Assembly: GCF_901709675.1 (NCBI RefSeq)
Contig: NC_051099.1
Span: 3,534,001-3,598,000, forward strand
Source: Syngnathus acus
Taxonomy: Eukaryota > Chordata > Actinopteri > Syngnathiformes > Syngnathidae
DNA length: 64,000 bases
Reading direction: 5' to 3'
Positions 47,436-59,606 of the stretch are shown here, piece by piece. Each line of letters opens with the position of its first letter. The stretch's first letter is position 1. Made by a program: the position numbers and the translations under genes. Below the pieces are notes generated by a model, which saw only the letters and a list, made by a program, of their open reading frames with translations, was not told where the DNA came from and ran no database searches.

Positions 47436-49283
47436 ATGTCTGCACCCAAAAGCATCCCCAAAGATGCTCAGGTAATTCCGTTTTTTACCAACCATTTATT
47501 TGCATTCACACGACGGTGTTTAATCCATTGAAGTTGTTGAATCTTTCTGAGGCGTAGCTCGCTGGATGGCTCGGCCGCAACTTGCGTGCGTTAGCATGCC
47601 CGCTGATAACAATAGATAGCGTCTCCTCAGCACAGCCAATGCTAACTTAAAGGCTAAAGTACAAACGGTACTAGTTGTTATCACTACTTGGTTGAATAAT
47701 AGGAGGCTAGGTAACGTTATGTTCGTCTAACTAATTCAGATTTCGCGCTACAAGTATATATCGACGTTTTAAGGTCTCATTGACGTGCTAGTAAACGTAT
47801 TCACCGCGCTAAACTTAGTGTAGAAAATTAATAGGCCGTATTTTAAGGTGTATTTTATATACGATTTTTTATTTATTTAAAGGTGATGTGTAAAATTATT
47901 TTAAAAAATCAAAAGAGTACACGTGATAAAAACGAACAAAAATATATATTTTTTCTTTACGGTGACGTCTAAAATGATTTGTTTAGGTGCATGAAAAAAG
48001 ATGGAGAAAAGTTATCAAATGATTAACAGTTGTAAAGCGCACAAACTATTTTTGAGGTGAACAGTGTATGTCGCTGGTACTGTACAATATATATATATTT
48101 TAAGTTGACTTCTAAATCCAACTGCATATTTTTTTGGGAGGGAGGAGTCAAACTGTTTTTGGTTTCAGCTGCTGTTTGTAACAAAGTGTCAAATATCTTT
48201 ACCCCTCCAGGTAATGATGCAGATCCTGAAGGACATGGGGGTCACAGAGTACGAGCCCCGCGTCATCAACCAGATGTTGGAATTCACTTACAGTAAGTTG
48301 CCGCCACTGCAGAAAGATGATGCTAGCCCCACCTTGGTCACGCTTCCTGCTCTTCTTAGGATACGTGACGAGCATTATTGAGGATGCGAAGATCTACGCC
48401 ACGCACGCCAAGAAGTCCACTGTGGATGCTGACGACATTAAATTGGCCATTCAGTGCCGCATGGACCAGTCGTTTACATCGCCGCCACCCAGAGATGTGA
48501 GAAATCGTTTGTGTATTTAGATGTCTGCATGATTGCTGAGGGCATTTTGCGTGTCCGTTAGTTCCTGCTGGAGGTAGCCAGACAGAAGAACCAGACACCG
48601 CTGCCCCTCATCAAACCGTACACAGGCCCCCGCCTGCCACCGGACCGCTACTGCCTGACTGCCCCCAACTATCGCCTCAAATTCCTCCCCAAGAAGGTTG
48701 GGTCGGCCGGCAGGATATCGGCACCCCGCCTCAGCACCGTCTCCGGCCGACCGGCCACACCCACTCTAGGTGAGTCCTCGCCTACGCCTCCACGATGGAG
48801 CGTCCTATTTTTTTGGAATGTGTTGTGAGCGATTAACTGAATTGGGACGTGAAATGACTCAACAGAGTAAAACACCTTTTGTATTTTGCATATTCCTGGT
48901 TGGGCATGTGTTTGGATGGGTGGGGCTAGTACTGACCAGATGCCTCTTTGTAGGAAACGCGTCAGTTCAGCCGGTGGGCGGGGCCAAGATCGGAACGCCC
49001 GTGTCGCTGACGGGTCAAAGGTTTGCCGTGCAGATCCAGCCTCCCTCGCAGAGCGGCGGCACTAAAAGTGGTAAGACGGCACCGATCGGTGCTATGTTCC
49101 GGACAACTCACGGATCGTCCTTTCCCCGCAGCGTCGCACGGCACGCCCGCCACCTCCAGCGTGCTCATCAACTCGTCTCTGATGGGCTCCAAGAACATCC
49201 TCATCACCACCAACATGGGGGCTCAGAGCGCCGGCAGCGAGTCACTCAAAAGGAAACACCCGGACGACTACGACGCCGTGTGA
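47436..49283 (+). CDS. taf9: TAF9, TFIID/SAGA histone-fold subunit
   Basis: Nuclear transcription factor shared by TFIID and SAGA; its histone fold pairs with TAF6. Exons: 47436-47471, 48211-48292, 48360-48496, 48562-48769, 48954-49070, 49132-49283; 243 aa (human 264). The histone fold covers about residues 12-80 ([57 protein letters not shown]). The TAF9-specific block [20 protein letters not shown] and [10 protein letters not shown] follows. The tail is Ser/Thr/Gly-rich and ends [11 protein letters not shown]. Both SAGA-linked genes of this window, taf9 and supt20h, are on the plus strand but 15 kb apart, which I take as coincidence. Confidence 0.96.
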
Positions 49284-50496
49284 CGACACGCGCAACACAT
49301 GTTGCCTCACATGTAGGATGCAAGGACACACACAGAAGGACTCTATTTTTCACACTCTCGCTCACGACATCACAGTAACCCGCCACCCCAATACAACCTT
49401 TTTAACTCATTAATGACACAATGAGGTTTTTTTTTTTTCACCTTTAATCCTAAAAACAATTTCAAATAAAAAAAGAAACCGTGAATGATTATGACCAAGC
49501 ATTAAAGTCACTTCCTGTTTGTGGCAAAAAGTTAGCGCACACGTTGACATATCACACGCGTCGCAAAAAAGTTAGCGCACATGCACGACTAAAACGACCA
49601 CAACGACCAATCACGGCACTGCAAAGAACATGCTCCGCCTCTTTCCCTTCGGGGGCGTGGCCAACCACTGCACAGAGCCAAAAGATCAAAAGCAAACAAC
49701 ACAAAGAAAAAGCTGAAGTGTTTTTTCCCCCCCTATGATGAGCTTGATGCCACAGGAAACACTTCTTACTGGCTGAATGGGATAATGGCACTCAAGAAAT
49801 TTTGGGACTCTTAGAATGGGGAAAAAGGCCGAGACAGGAACCGAGGCAGAGAACGCCGCCGGACGCTCAGGATTGGGGCGGGGGAATGTTGAAAGTGAGG
49901 TGGACGGTAGGCGACGCCCCCCTGCGGGTATCAACAATTCTGTACAAGATACCATCCTTACCGCATGATTGGAAAAAAAACATTAAACATTCAAAAGGAT
50001 TTCAAAACAAAAGCAACGTAGCTTCCTTTTTTTTTGTTTGTTTACGTCCTTCGGAGGATAGCGTTAAGCTTCTTTGAGTAGCGCAGCAAGCCGAGGTTTG
50101 AATTGGCAAAAATGGAAAGTCCGTTCAAACATTTATCTTTAAAGGAAAAAAAAAAATAAAAATTTGGGCAAACAACAGCAAATGAGGATTGCGAAGCGCC
50201 TCGCGTTTTCAATGCACCTTGCTATTTTTGGTCCAAGATCAGTTTGGGCGCAATATGCCAAGATCCAAAACCTCGATTTACTGTCGTATGCAAAGAATCG
50301 CAACAAGCCGATTGGCGAGAAGCCCGTTTGAAAATCCTTCAATCAAATAAAATGCGAAGATGGCGGTGACGCGGCACAACACAGAGGCGACGCCCAAATT
50401 TGGTGCCGTCCGTCCGTCCGCCGGGAATGTTAACCTGTGTATGCGTGCGTGTGTGCGTTGTACATGTGCGGAGGCGCGCAGGTGGGCGGCTCGCTC
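49284..50496. other. taf9-arrb2 convergent 3' region
   Basis: Holds both 3' UTRs of the convergent genes. No coding exon or RNA gene recognised. Confidence 0.55.
49465..49470 (+). terminator. taf9 polyadenylation signal
   Basis: AATAAA 180 bp after the taf9 stop codon. Confidence 0.6.
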
Positions 50497-53400
50497 CTAG
50501 CAGTCCTCATCTTTGTCGTCCACCACGCCTTTGAGACGCAGCCGGGCGAAGTCCTCGAAAACAAAGTCGTCGTCCTGGGAGACGCTGCTGAGGACAGTCG
50601 ACTCTTAGGCTTAGGCGGCCACGCGCGCGGGCGACATCTCGACAGGTACTCACTTGGTGTCGAACTCGATCAGGTTGGTGTCGATGGGCGGGTCCGACTC
50701 TGGCGCGGCTGACATGCAGGTTAGGGCGCAGGTTAGCGCATTTGCTCAGTTGGCGCAGGGGCGGCGCACGCGCACTCACCTGACTGCGGACGCGACACGG
50801 GGGGGTCGGCCGGTTTCGGGTGCATGAGGATGAACGGCAGTTCCACCGACACGTCGCTGTGGAGTCAGGAGGGACATTTGGGACCGCTCGTCACACACGC
50901 TTAAGTGACTCCTTCAGTCACACACACAGATACACTACCCGCCACGTGAGACCACCAGCTTGACTTTGACCCTGTAGGATACCAGAATGCCCAGAACCTC
51001 CTTGTTGGTCACATCCTTGACGCTGAAATACATGCACACACACGTGTCAGCGACAAGTGACGCGTACGTGCGTGTGAGCGGGTGTGCACGTTACATGGTG
51101 GAGGAGGCCAGGTTGGTGTCTTCATGTTTGAGCTTCCCGTCCAGCGCCAGGCCTCGCTTCTCGCGGTTCTTGTCCAGGGTCGGCGTCAGCGTGTACACTT
51201 TGCAGAAGGTGGAGCTCGACGACACCTGGTCGCTAACACACGCAACACACGCGTGTTCGCTCTAACCCATGCTCCAATTTGCCGTGCTGTTTTTTTTTTT
51301 TTTTTTTTTTTGCACACGTGTACTTACTCGGCTTCCAGCTGCGCCACGGGACATTTGTATTGCGCCGTGCTGAACAAACAGATGTCGGCGTACTGACGCA
51401 CTGCGGGGACAAGGACACACACACGCGGGGTCAAGGGAGAGCCCACTACAAATCAGTTCATATTTGTGCAATTTCAAATCCCGTCTCGTTTTTAGATCAA
51501 TAAGACGCTTTTCTGTATGCGGTGCATTGAGGAAAAATACGAATCAATTAGACAAATAGTGGCAGCCCGAAAAGAAGATATGAGCGGAAAGGTATCACCG
51601 GTCTTTGACGAGATGCAGATTTTGGAGGCTGACCTGAGATCTTGATCCTCTTGACCGTCTTGGTGGAGTTGTTGGTCACGTGGACGTTGACGCTGATGGG
51701 CTCGCCGTGGTAGTACAGCTGTCACACGCAAAGTCGTCACTCGACGTGCCTCGGCCGCGCGCACGTGGGCGTGTGGTGTACCTCCTTGTCCAGCGACGCC
51801 TCCAAGTGCAGCGACCTGTCCGACATCAAGAAGCTGCGAGTGGTCTCCACCATGGGCTGAGGTCCCGCCTTCTCCGGAGCGTACTGCACCTTGCGGATCA
51901 CCAGACGCACAGAGTTCCTGGCGAGGAAGAGGGGAGCGTCGGAGGAGGGAGAGCGAGGCCTGCTAGGCTCACAACGGCGTCACAGAGTCAGTGAGTTGAG
52001 CACCGGCCGCTCACCTCTTTTGGATCTTCTCCTCCATGTTCTTGGCACAGAATGCTCGGATCTCAAAGTCCACGCCGCACGCCTGCGAGAGCGCACACAA
52101 GTCACAGCCACTTCGGTTCAATCAAGATGGTAAGAAAGCAAACGTGCCTGTGCCGGCTGAACTGAAATAATACTTATTCTATTTTTCATTTTTTATCCAT
52201 ACAGGGGACGCCTCCAATGCCCCGCCCCACTTTGGATGTCACTCAATTTGCCTTCAACCTCGAGTTTACCTTGCCGGTGTCTTCAGGTCCAGGCTGCAGC
52301 GTGACGGAACATGGAAGATTTTGAGGGATCTGCAACACACACACACACATATACACATTTTAGTGTTGCCTTCTCACACACACTCACAAACTCTCTCACT
52401 TACACTTCAATGACACCTTCACACACGCACACAAACCCTCTCATACACACACGGTAACTACATATAAAGGTGGGTGAGGAAAACAAAGTTTGTATTGTAT
52501 GCACACACACACACACGCACGCACAACATGTTGCAGCTTGTCATTGACGCACCATGTCACCAAGCCAACCACTCACGTGAGCATGCACATGAAGACCCAG
52601 CCAGTGAAGTCCCCATGTGTGTGTGTGTGTGTGTGTACTCACAGTAAAGTAGAAAGGGTGGGCGTGCTGGCCCAACTTCTTGAGGAGCCGCTCCTGCAGT
52701 CGACTGTTGGCTTTGCGCTCATCGGGGACGGGCGGGAAGGCCTGAAACAGGAAGTGACATCACGTGAGCGCGGCTCGCCGGCCGACAAGCGCGGCCGCTT
52801 GGCGGCTACCTGGAAGGTGGAGATGTACAGATCCTTGCGGAAGGACAGACCCAACACGTCCAAGTCCTCGCGGCCATAACGGAAGGCGCAAGTCAGCGTG
52901 ACGAAGACTTAAAAAAAAAAGATCAAGAGCAGGAAGTGTGAGCCAGCAGATATGAGGAAGAACTAGAAAATGCCTACCTTTCCGGTCCTTCAGGTACTCG
53001 GGATCCACCAAGATGACGCCGTCTGTCCACACGGAGACAAATTGGTCACAACAGCGGCGACGAGCGAGGGTCCCAAGTGCGACGCGGGTCACGTGACTCA
53101 CCGACTGGATCCACGTGGTCTAGGTGGTCCACGAAGTCCCGCTTGCCCAAGTAGACTGTCACCTGCGTGCAATTGCATTGTTACACTACGGAACCTTCGA
53201 GTCACCTCCAAAATGCTTTACAGTACCTTCTAGTCACCTTCCACAGAGTGACTAGAAGCTTACAATCACATTGGAGAACCCTCGAAGGAGCTTATGGCAG
53301 CATTCGCCTAATGCCAGCTTTTGTAGACTCACCTTACAGTTTGGACTGGATTTCTTGAAGACTCTAAAAGAAGAGGAGGAAGAAGAATGGGTGAATGGTC

Positions 53401-54783
53401 ATTTGCCAGGAAGCGGCAGACTGAAACAGGAAGTAGCAACTTAAGGTGAGGAGATGTCGCTCTGCTGACTTTGCGCTGTTAGCTAACAGGAAAGATTTTC
53501 TGGAAACGGGAAGTCGCTCTTGGACTTTTGTTAGGGGGTGGAGCCAATGCATCCGTGTTGTCACAACGACCAATCATTTCCTTTCTCAAACCAAACAGGA
53601 AGTAGCCGCTTGTCAAAGCAGAAGTGTCACAACACATGATTTAGCTTTTTTTTTAACATTATAGCCAACATTTCTTTTTTTAAATACTTTGATTCATAAG
53701 TTCAACGTAATAAATGATCTGGGGCACGGTGTGCACGACACATGATGGATGACACAGCGGGTGGAGCAGGTGAATTTATTCCACCGAGACTTCCAAACAA
53801 ATATTAAGAGTAAACACGCCGCCGGGTGTTTCTCTTAATATCGTTTCAAGCGTCTTTCTCCCCATCGTATGTCTTGTTTTGGTCGGTGTGAAAATGCACC
53901 ACACGTACGCCAACAGGACAGACAAACAAACAAGCAGGCAAGGAAGGGGCGGCTCAGGCTATATGAATTAATTTCTGTTCTGCTTCATTTGACCAAGCTT
54001 GCTCAAAATGACAGATGTTCAACATCCCCCCTGGGAATTTGCTTCACTTCCGAAAAGCACCATCCATTTGTGTTTCATGACACCTGTTGTGGCCCTTCCC
54101 TACCTTGCAATGGCAGGTAGGGGTGGGGCTACCTGAGTGGTCGCACCTGTGCTCTTAAATTGCCCTCTGTGCTCATTCATTCTCTTGGCTCGACCCCACC
54201 AGGTAACACTTTTGGGTTTTTGTCTTCATTTTTTGTTCCACTTATCTTTGATTTGCACCCACGCAGTCATTCGCATTCATGCCCTGCACACACCACTGAT
54301 CCTTACTCATACTTTCATTGCTTATATATATTTTGTATTGAATTATTATTGTTTGTAAAATAAACCGTATTGATTGGCCGGAACCCTTTGCGTCATTTCC
54401 CCACAGTTAGATTTGATTGTGTTGTGACTTGCCGTCGAGGCAGTCTTGTTACACACTGCAAAACGAACACATTAAATCAGAAATGCAACCCACGCGACGG
54501 AAAGTCAGGATGTGTTTTCCGAGTGTAGCAGAGACGCAGCTGAGGCTAGCAGCTAGTCCGCTAGCTAACCCCACCCTGCTGCGCTTGCTGCGCCGCCCGA
54601 CAGCGAGCTTACCGATCCCTGCACAGAAAACGCCACCGACGATCGCTTCGGTATTCAAAGACGACGAACACACGAAGATCACCGTCGCGGCATCACGAAC
54701 ACTCACTCGGGCCAATGGCGTGATGCTAATTAGCCCGTAGCGGCTAGCCCGCTAGCTCACCTCGTACTCGCCTTGTCGCCCAT
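50497..54783 (-). CDS. arrb2: Beta-arrestin 2 (16 coding exons)
   Basis: Cytosolic adaptor that binds phosphorylated G-protein-coupled receptors, stops G-protein coupling and drives clathrin endocytosis. Minus-strand exons: 54783-54761, 53363-53333, 53162-53102, 53022-52978, 52907-52810, 52741-52643, 52329-52270, 52082-52015, 51917-51782, 51718-51634, 51400-51328, 51232-51095, 51022-50939, 50856-50780, 50708-50654, 50587-50497; 407 aa (human 409). N-domain: [60 protein letters not shown]-domain: [57 protein letters not shown]. The clathrin box LIEFD and AP-2 site DFARLRLKG are present in the tail. SSPNCK, DRKVF and LGLSF favour ARRB2 over ARRB1. Intron 6 is bracketed by complementary repeats. 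Confidence 0.94.
52335..52349 (-). repeat. (GT)n next to the arrb2 intron 6 acceptor
   Basis: On the transcript strand a GT tract of about 15 nt ends a few bases before the acceptor of exon 7. It is complementary to the AC tract beside the donor of the same intron. Confidence 0.9.
52616..52636 (-). repeat. (AC)n next to the arrb2 intron 6 donor
   Basis: On the transcript strand an uninterrupted AC tract of about 21 nt starts right after the GTGAGT donor of exon 6. Confidence 0.92.
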
Positions 54784-55792
54784 CTCCGCGGCCAGCGGAC
54801 GTCAAGAAGGACCGGAAGAGACGAGCCCGGACTCGGTCGCTTACGTCGTTTGGCTCTAACGGATATTGGCCCCTTTTCTTTTGTCAGTAGTATGCCAGCG
54901 GGCGGCGTTCAACCTTCCATCCGCCTCGGCGAACCGCTAAGCGGGTATGCTAATTTTATTTAGCGCCGCCTCAGTTTGCTGCTACTTCCGCGAGGGCTGC
55001 TGCGCTGTTTGCTTCGCTCGCTTGCCGATGTCGTTTGCGCGCGCGCGTGCCCTCCCCTACGTTTTTCGTGCGTGCCGCGGTTGCAGATGATCGTTGTCAA
55101 ACGCAGCGCACGCGCACGACATCAACACGAATTGGCGTGCGTGTGCCTTAGCATTGGTGTGCCAAGTAGGGGAACCAAATAGAGTGGTGCATAGAGATGC
55201 GACTCTAATTTGTTTCGTCATATCCCAAAACACTCCAATTATTTTCGCCATTGAAATCGATGGAAATGCAATTGTTTCCTTCTAGTCCCCACTAAAATTT
55301 CATATGAAAGAAAACAAGTTAAACTCCTTCCGTCCCTTATTTTGCTGATTTCTCAAAACATAAAATCGCATTGTGTGTCTGGTGTTGCGGAACGGTGTGT
55401 CGTTTCAGCTCGTGTGCAATGTAGTGTTGAGTTTTGCAGTATTATGTTGTGTACTAGTGCAATGAGGAGTGTGTATCGTTGTGAGTACTTGTGTGTACAA
55501 TGCATTTGTGTGTATTGCTTGTCAGGTGTGTAAGAGATTTGTAATGGCGTGTTGAGAACTGTGTGTAGCAAAAACTGTGTGCACTGCAATACACTATTTT
55601 AGTGTTCTTGGAATGGCAGTACAGGCAGAAAGAAAAACTATATTGTATGTATAGTGAGTAATGTAGTCTTGCATGGTGTAGCGTATTTTTATTAGCTTTT
55701 AAAAAGTCAACATACAAATCCTATGCAATATGATGAATTAAAAAAAAAAAAGGGATGTCTTCGCAGAAAGGGTTCCGCCCGCTGCCTTCACC
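54784..55792. other. arrb2 promoter region and ap4m1 3' flank
   Basis: The right side carries the ap4m1 3' UTR. The left side, just upstream of the arrb2 start, is GC-richer and should hold the arrb2 promoter. No TATA box is obvious and no other gene is seen. Confidence 0.5.
55688..55693 (-). terminator. ap4m1 polyadenylation signal
   Basis: AATAAA on the minus strand, 100 bp beyond the ap4m1 stop codon. Confidence 0.65.
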
Positions 55793-58678
55793 TCAGATGC
55801 GGATGGCGTACGAGTCAGAGTGCGTGACGTAGCGCACCCAGCGCTGGGCGGGTCCGCGATGTTGCGCGGGCGCTAGCCGCAGGAAGCGCACGTGGAGGCC
55901 GCTGGCTGTCACTTTGGGCAGCTCGAAGGTCATACCCACCGGACCGACCTCCATTGTGGAGGCGGAGCTTAGGCCGGGAATGTCCAGCTAAGTGAAAACC
56001 AATAATATTGAATGTGGCAATATGCACATAATAAAGAGAGATCTTATCTTTTTGGGAAAAACAAAAGTGACACTCGATCGCGCAGAAGCTCTCTTTTGCG
56101 AACCTTGAAGCTGGCCGACAGCTGCGTCCCCCCGGGAAAGCGCGGAATCTTCCAGATGACGGCTCGTTTGTGCGGCTGCAGCTCGGCGCTCTGATCGGGA
56201 CTGCTGAGCTCCTGCGACAAACTGACAGAATCATCATTTGTCAATCAAATAAGTGTCCTCAAATGTTTGGACTCATTCAAATTGGAACAAATTTGCTTAC
56301 CTGATGCAGCCTTTGGGTACGCGGACGCTGGCGCTCACGTTGACCGCCGAGCTGCACGCACACAACCCAGTGATGTCATCACAACAAGCAACGTGTTTTT
56401 GTGTATTTGTGTTTGACCTTTTGGGTGGCAAGTTGCAGCGTAGCTTGAAGAACATCAGCAGCCTGCGAAGCAAACAACAGGAAGTGGCCGTCAGCGCCTA
56501 ACCGCTGACTTCCTGTCTGTCGTCCCTCGACACGGGAGGGCCGCATCCTACATGTGCCTTTTTCCGTTACTTCTGTCGATGAGCTTTGCTTTTTGCCGTT
56601 GACAGCCTTTTTTGTAATTGTCGTTTTTTTTTTTTTTTTAATTTGTATTGACAAAAGATTTAGGCAACACTTGAGATCTTTAGAGTGACAGTTAAAGCTA
56701 ACCTCAAAATGACTTGAGAGTTGCTTTAGTCAATTGTTTACCTTCCTGCGTTGTCTTTCTCAATGGTGGGAAAGAGTCGGAAGGGCGGGGCTAAGGGCAG
56801 ACGGTCGGCCAGTCGGTACTGCATGACGCTTTGCTTCACAGAGGGTCAAAGGTCAACACGGTGAGACGTGTCACGCTAGTGTGGGCAGACCTCACCTCTC
56901 CCTGGCTGGGGCTGAGTCGTAGGATGCGGTGGGCCTCAAAGTCGTCCAGTCGGACCGCCGGGTGGAAGGCGCACTCGTCCACGCGGACCGCCCCGCCGTA
57001 ACCTGGTCGGGGAAAAGCCGTTGACGCACTTCCTCTTTGCTCGGCGCAAATGTGTCAAAGGGCGGCGGGCGAGCTGACCTGCAAGATGCGAGCTGCCCAC
57101 GCTGAGGTCCTCGTTGAGGCCGATGCGAATCTCTGCTCCAGAGCAATGTGACATTAGTGAACCCCCCCAAGGGACTTGGCGATCACCGAGGTTTTTGCCA
57201 TTCTCTCGTAATCTGTCGCCCCACTCACCCGAGCAGCCAGGTAGGAAACACTTGACCTTGACCTCGCCCTCCACCTCCGCCTTCATCGACATGCCCTACA
57301 CACAGCACACATGCTCAGTACGCGCACGCTCGGTCGGCCCTGACTCCGTGGCGCTCTCCACTCACATTGGAGCTCATTATGACAGACATCCTTTCTACGA
57401 TATCCACAAAGATCTCGCTTTTCCCTCCCTAGATGTGCAGAAGTAGGGATCTAATCAAATCTTGCATTTTCTAAACCTGTTTTGAAGGCAGTACCTGCAA
57501 AGGCCTGGTGGCAGCAGAACTGGGTGCCACTTTGCTCTGCTGCGTGTCGGCTCCAAACTGCGGTGGGACAAGAATGACGAGAACATGGAGGCAAGGAGGG
57601 GGGGGGGGGTGTTGATGCACGCATGAGCGACCACGCACCAGCCCCACATTGGCGAGGTCCAACAAGCTGAAGGGTCGTGACGACTGCGCCTCCGTCTGGA
57701 TGAAGTTCTTCAGGACGTCACAGGATGTGGACTGCACATAGCCGTAATCCTGCATGCACGTGGAATATCGGCAGATGAATAAACTGCATTTACTTTATGT
57801 ATATGACTCACCAGCATTTCATCCAGAAGTTCGTAGATGAGCGCGAAGTTCATCTGCACCGTCTTCTCCGACAGAGCGCCACAGTAATCTTTGATGAGAG
57901 CAGCCAACCTGCCAACGGACGCACACCTTCATTCCCTCTGCGCGCATGCTGCCGGTTGCCATGGCCATGCACTGCACCTGTTGAGGAAATCGATGACGGC
58001 GAAGGGAGAGGAGTCTGCTGCGGTGGTGGTGGCGACCAGGTACAGTCCTCCCTGCCACACGTGCACGAAGTGGATGTTTCTGTGCGTCTGTGGACATTAG
58101 ACAAGATTGCATAGTCCCCACCAATGTCGTGAACATGTGCAAAGACAGGTTACCATGACAACAGGAGGTTGGTCTCCAGTCAATGCTGTCACTTTGTCAT
58201 AAAAAAGGCCGACGGCATCACTCCCGATCTCTCCTCGGACTGAGGGGTGGGGGCGGAGTCAAGGCGACAAGTGGGCAGGGAGAAACCGACAGTTTATTCA
58301 GCGACGAGCTCGGTTGCAGAGCAGATGGAAGGCGTTTGGAAAATGTTCATGTTCGCTGAGAGCCAGAAAACTCCAATGTGGAGTTCAGATCAAAAATAAA
58401 TAGTCAGAAAGGAACCCCTAATGAACTCAAAGTTTTTCTAATCACAGTTTGTTTCTTTTCTTTCAGTTAACAGAGATAGTACCGACCTAGCTCCAAGGTG
58501 ATGAAGAGGCTGACACTAGGTCAGTTGTGGACAAAAGTGCAAAGCAATAGATGCCATGAAAGTTGTTCAACAAAATGACCCCCCCAAAAAAATTAATATG
58601 TCCACTGGCTTGAAGGATACAATCTTTATAGACGAGGCGGTCGCCTTTGGATGACAAGATGAAGACCTGCGAGATCAT
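55793..58678 (-). CDS. ap4m1: AP-4 complex mu subunit (15 coding exons)
   Basis: Medium subunit of the AP-4 adaptor, which sorts cargo such as ATG9A at the trans-Golgi network. Minus-strand exons: 58678-58621, 58239-58154, 58087-57978, 57908-57812, 57749-57639, 57557-57495, 57428-57366, 57295-57229, 57135-57079, 57002-56896, 56833-56742, 56462-56418, 56351-56301, 56221-56104, 55987-55793; 439 aa (human 453). The N-terminal longin domain opens with [19 protein letters not shown], followed by [19 protein letters not shown] and [20 protein letters not shown]. The linker [19 protein letters not shown] is AP4M1-specific. The mu-homology domain follows ([35 protein letters not shown]) and ends [15 protein letters not shown]. 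The acceptor of exon 11 (CTCTGTGAAG) has a weak pyrimidine tract; the rest are good. Head to head with rbmx2. Confidence 0.95.
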
Positions 58679-59213
58679 TCTGCAGCCGAAACACACTCAC
58701 CTCCACAAAACTAAACACACCCAAACAAAGATTAACATCACAACACTAGTGATAATTACGTCCATTTACGCCTGCTTCACTTACCGACTGCGGGCTTGAC
58801 ACACACAAAATGAATGCAAATCAAGGTAATCATTTTACGCTTATCGTGTTTTGAACGAGGCGTCAACAGTCACTTAGGAACATTAAATAAAATATGCGAC
58901 CAAAACGAACGGTGTTGTTGACATATCGTTTAGAAGAAGTCGACACACCCCACAGCACCATCTAGCGTGCAGGCGGACCCCTGCTTTTATTTTGTACAAT
59001 TAGTTCAAACGTAAACCCATCTTAAAATTAGCTCTACATTTTTTGTTTTGTTTTTAAATTAACATTTAAATGTACACCTTTACGTGCATAGAATTGAAAA
59101 AACAGAATGGTATTAATAGTACAGACCTCCAAACAGCAGGTGGCAGGAGAAGCGAACTTTAACCCGGAAGTCATCTCTGTCTGCGATGCCGAGAACCCCC
59201 AACTTCTCTTACA
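58679..59213. promoter_or_regulatory. divergent promoter region of ap4m1 and rbmx2
   Basis: The 535 bp between the two start codons must hold both promoters. It is fairly AT-rich and shows no clear TATA box or CpG cluster. Shared regulation is inferred from the arrangement only. Confidence 0.5.
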
Positions 59214-59606
59214 ATGAAGTGAGTTTTTTACCATTCGTTTTGTATTCGATCAGATCTACCATACGTGTTTATTATAAGTAAATAGCTTTGTGTGCGTAGT
59301 TCGTGTTTGACTGTTTTCCTGTCGCGTTTTATTGGTAGTCGATTAACCGGCTAGCCAGTGGTAGCAGAAAGACGAGCTAGCGAGATAAATCAACAAATAA
59401 CGAGTTTGTGAGTCACTTTTGAGCATCGCTCACATGTTATTCAATTTGATTGTCTACAAGCCCAGCTGAAATGGTAAAATACTACTTGTACTACCAATAA
59501 TAATACTAGGACGCAAGCATGGTCGACAAAATGGGCCATGACAGAACCTAGAGGATTAATGTTTGTCTCTTTTTAGTCCACTGACCAAAATAAAGCTGAT
59601 CAATGA
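59186..59606 (+). promoter_or_regulatory. overlapping upstream reading frame on rbmx2
   Basis: An ATG with G at -3 lies 28 nt before the rbmx2 start, in another frame. After splicing of intron 1 it reads [11 protein letters not shown] and on to a TGA at 59604-59606 inside the rbmx2 coding region, about 20 codons in all. It depends on transcription starting upstream of 59186. Confidence 0.45.

Noticed and set aside
50497-54783. arrb1 as the identity of the arrestin
   Set aside because: [20 protein letters not shown] and the short tail fit beta-arrestin 2.
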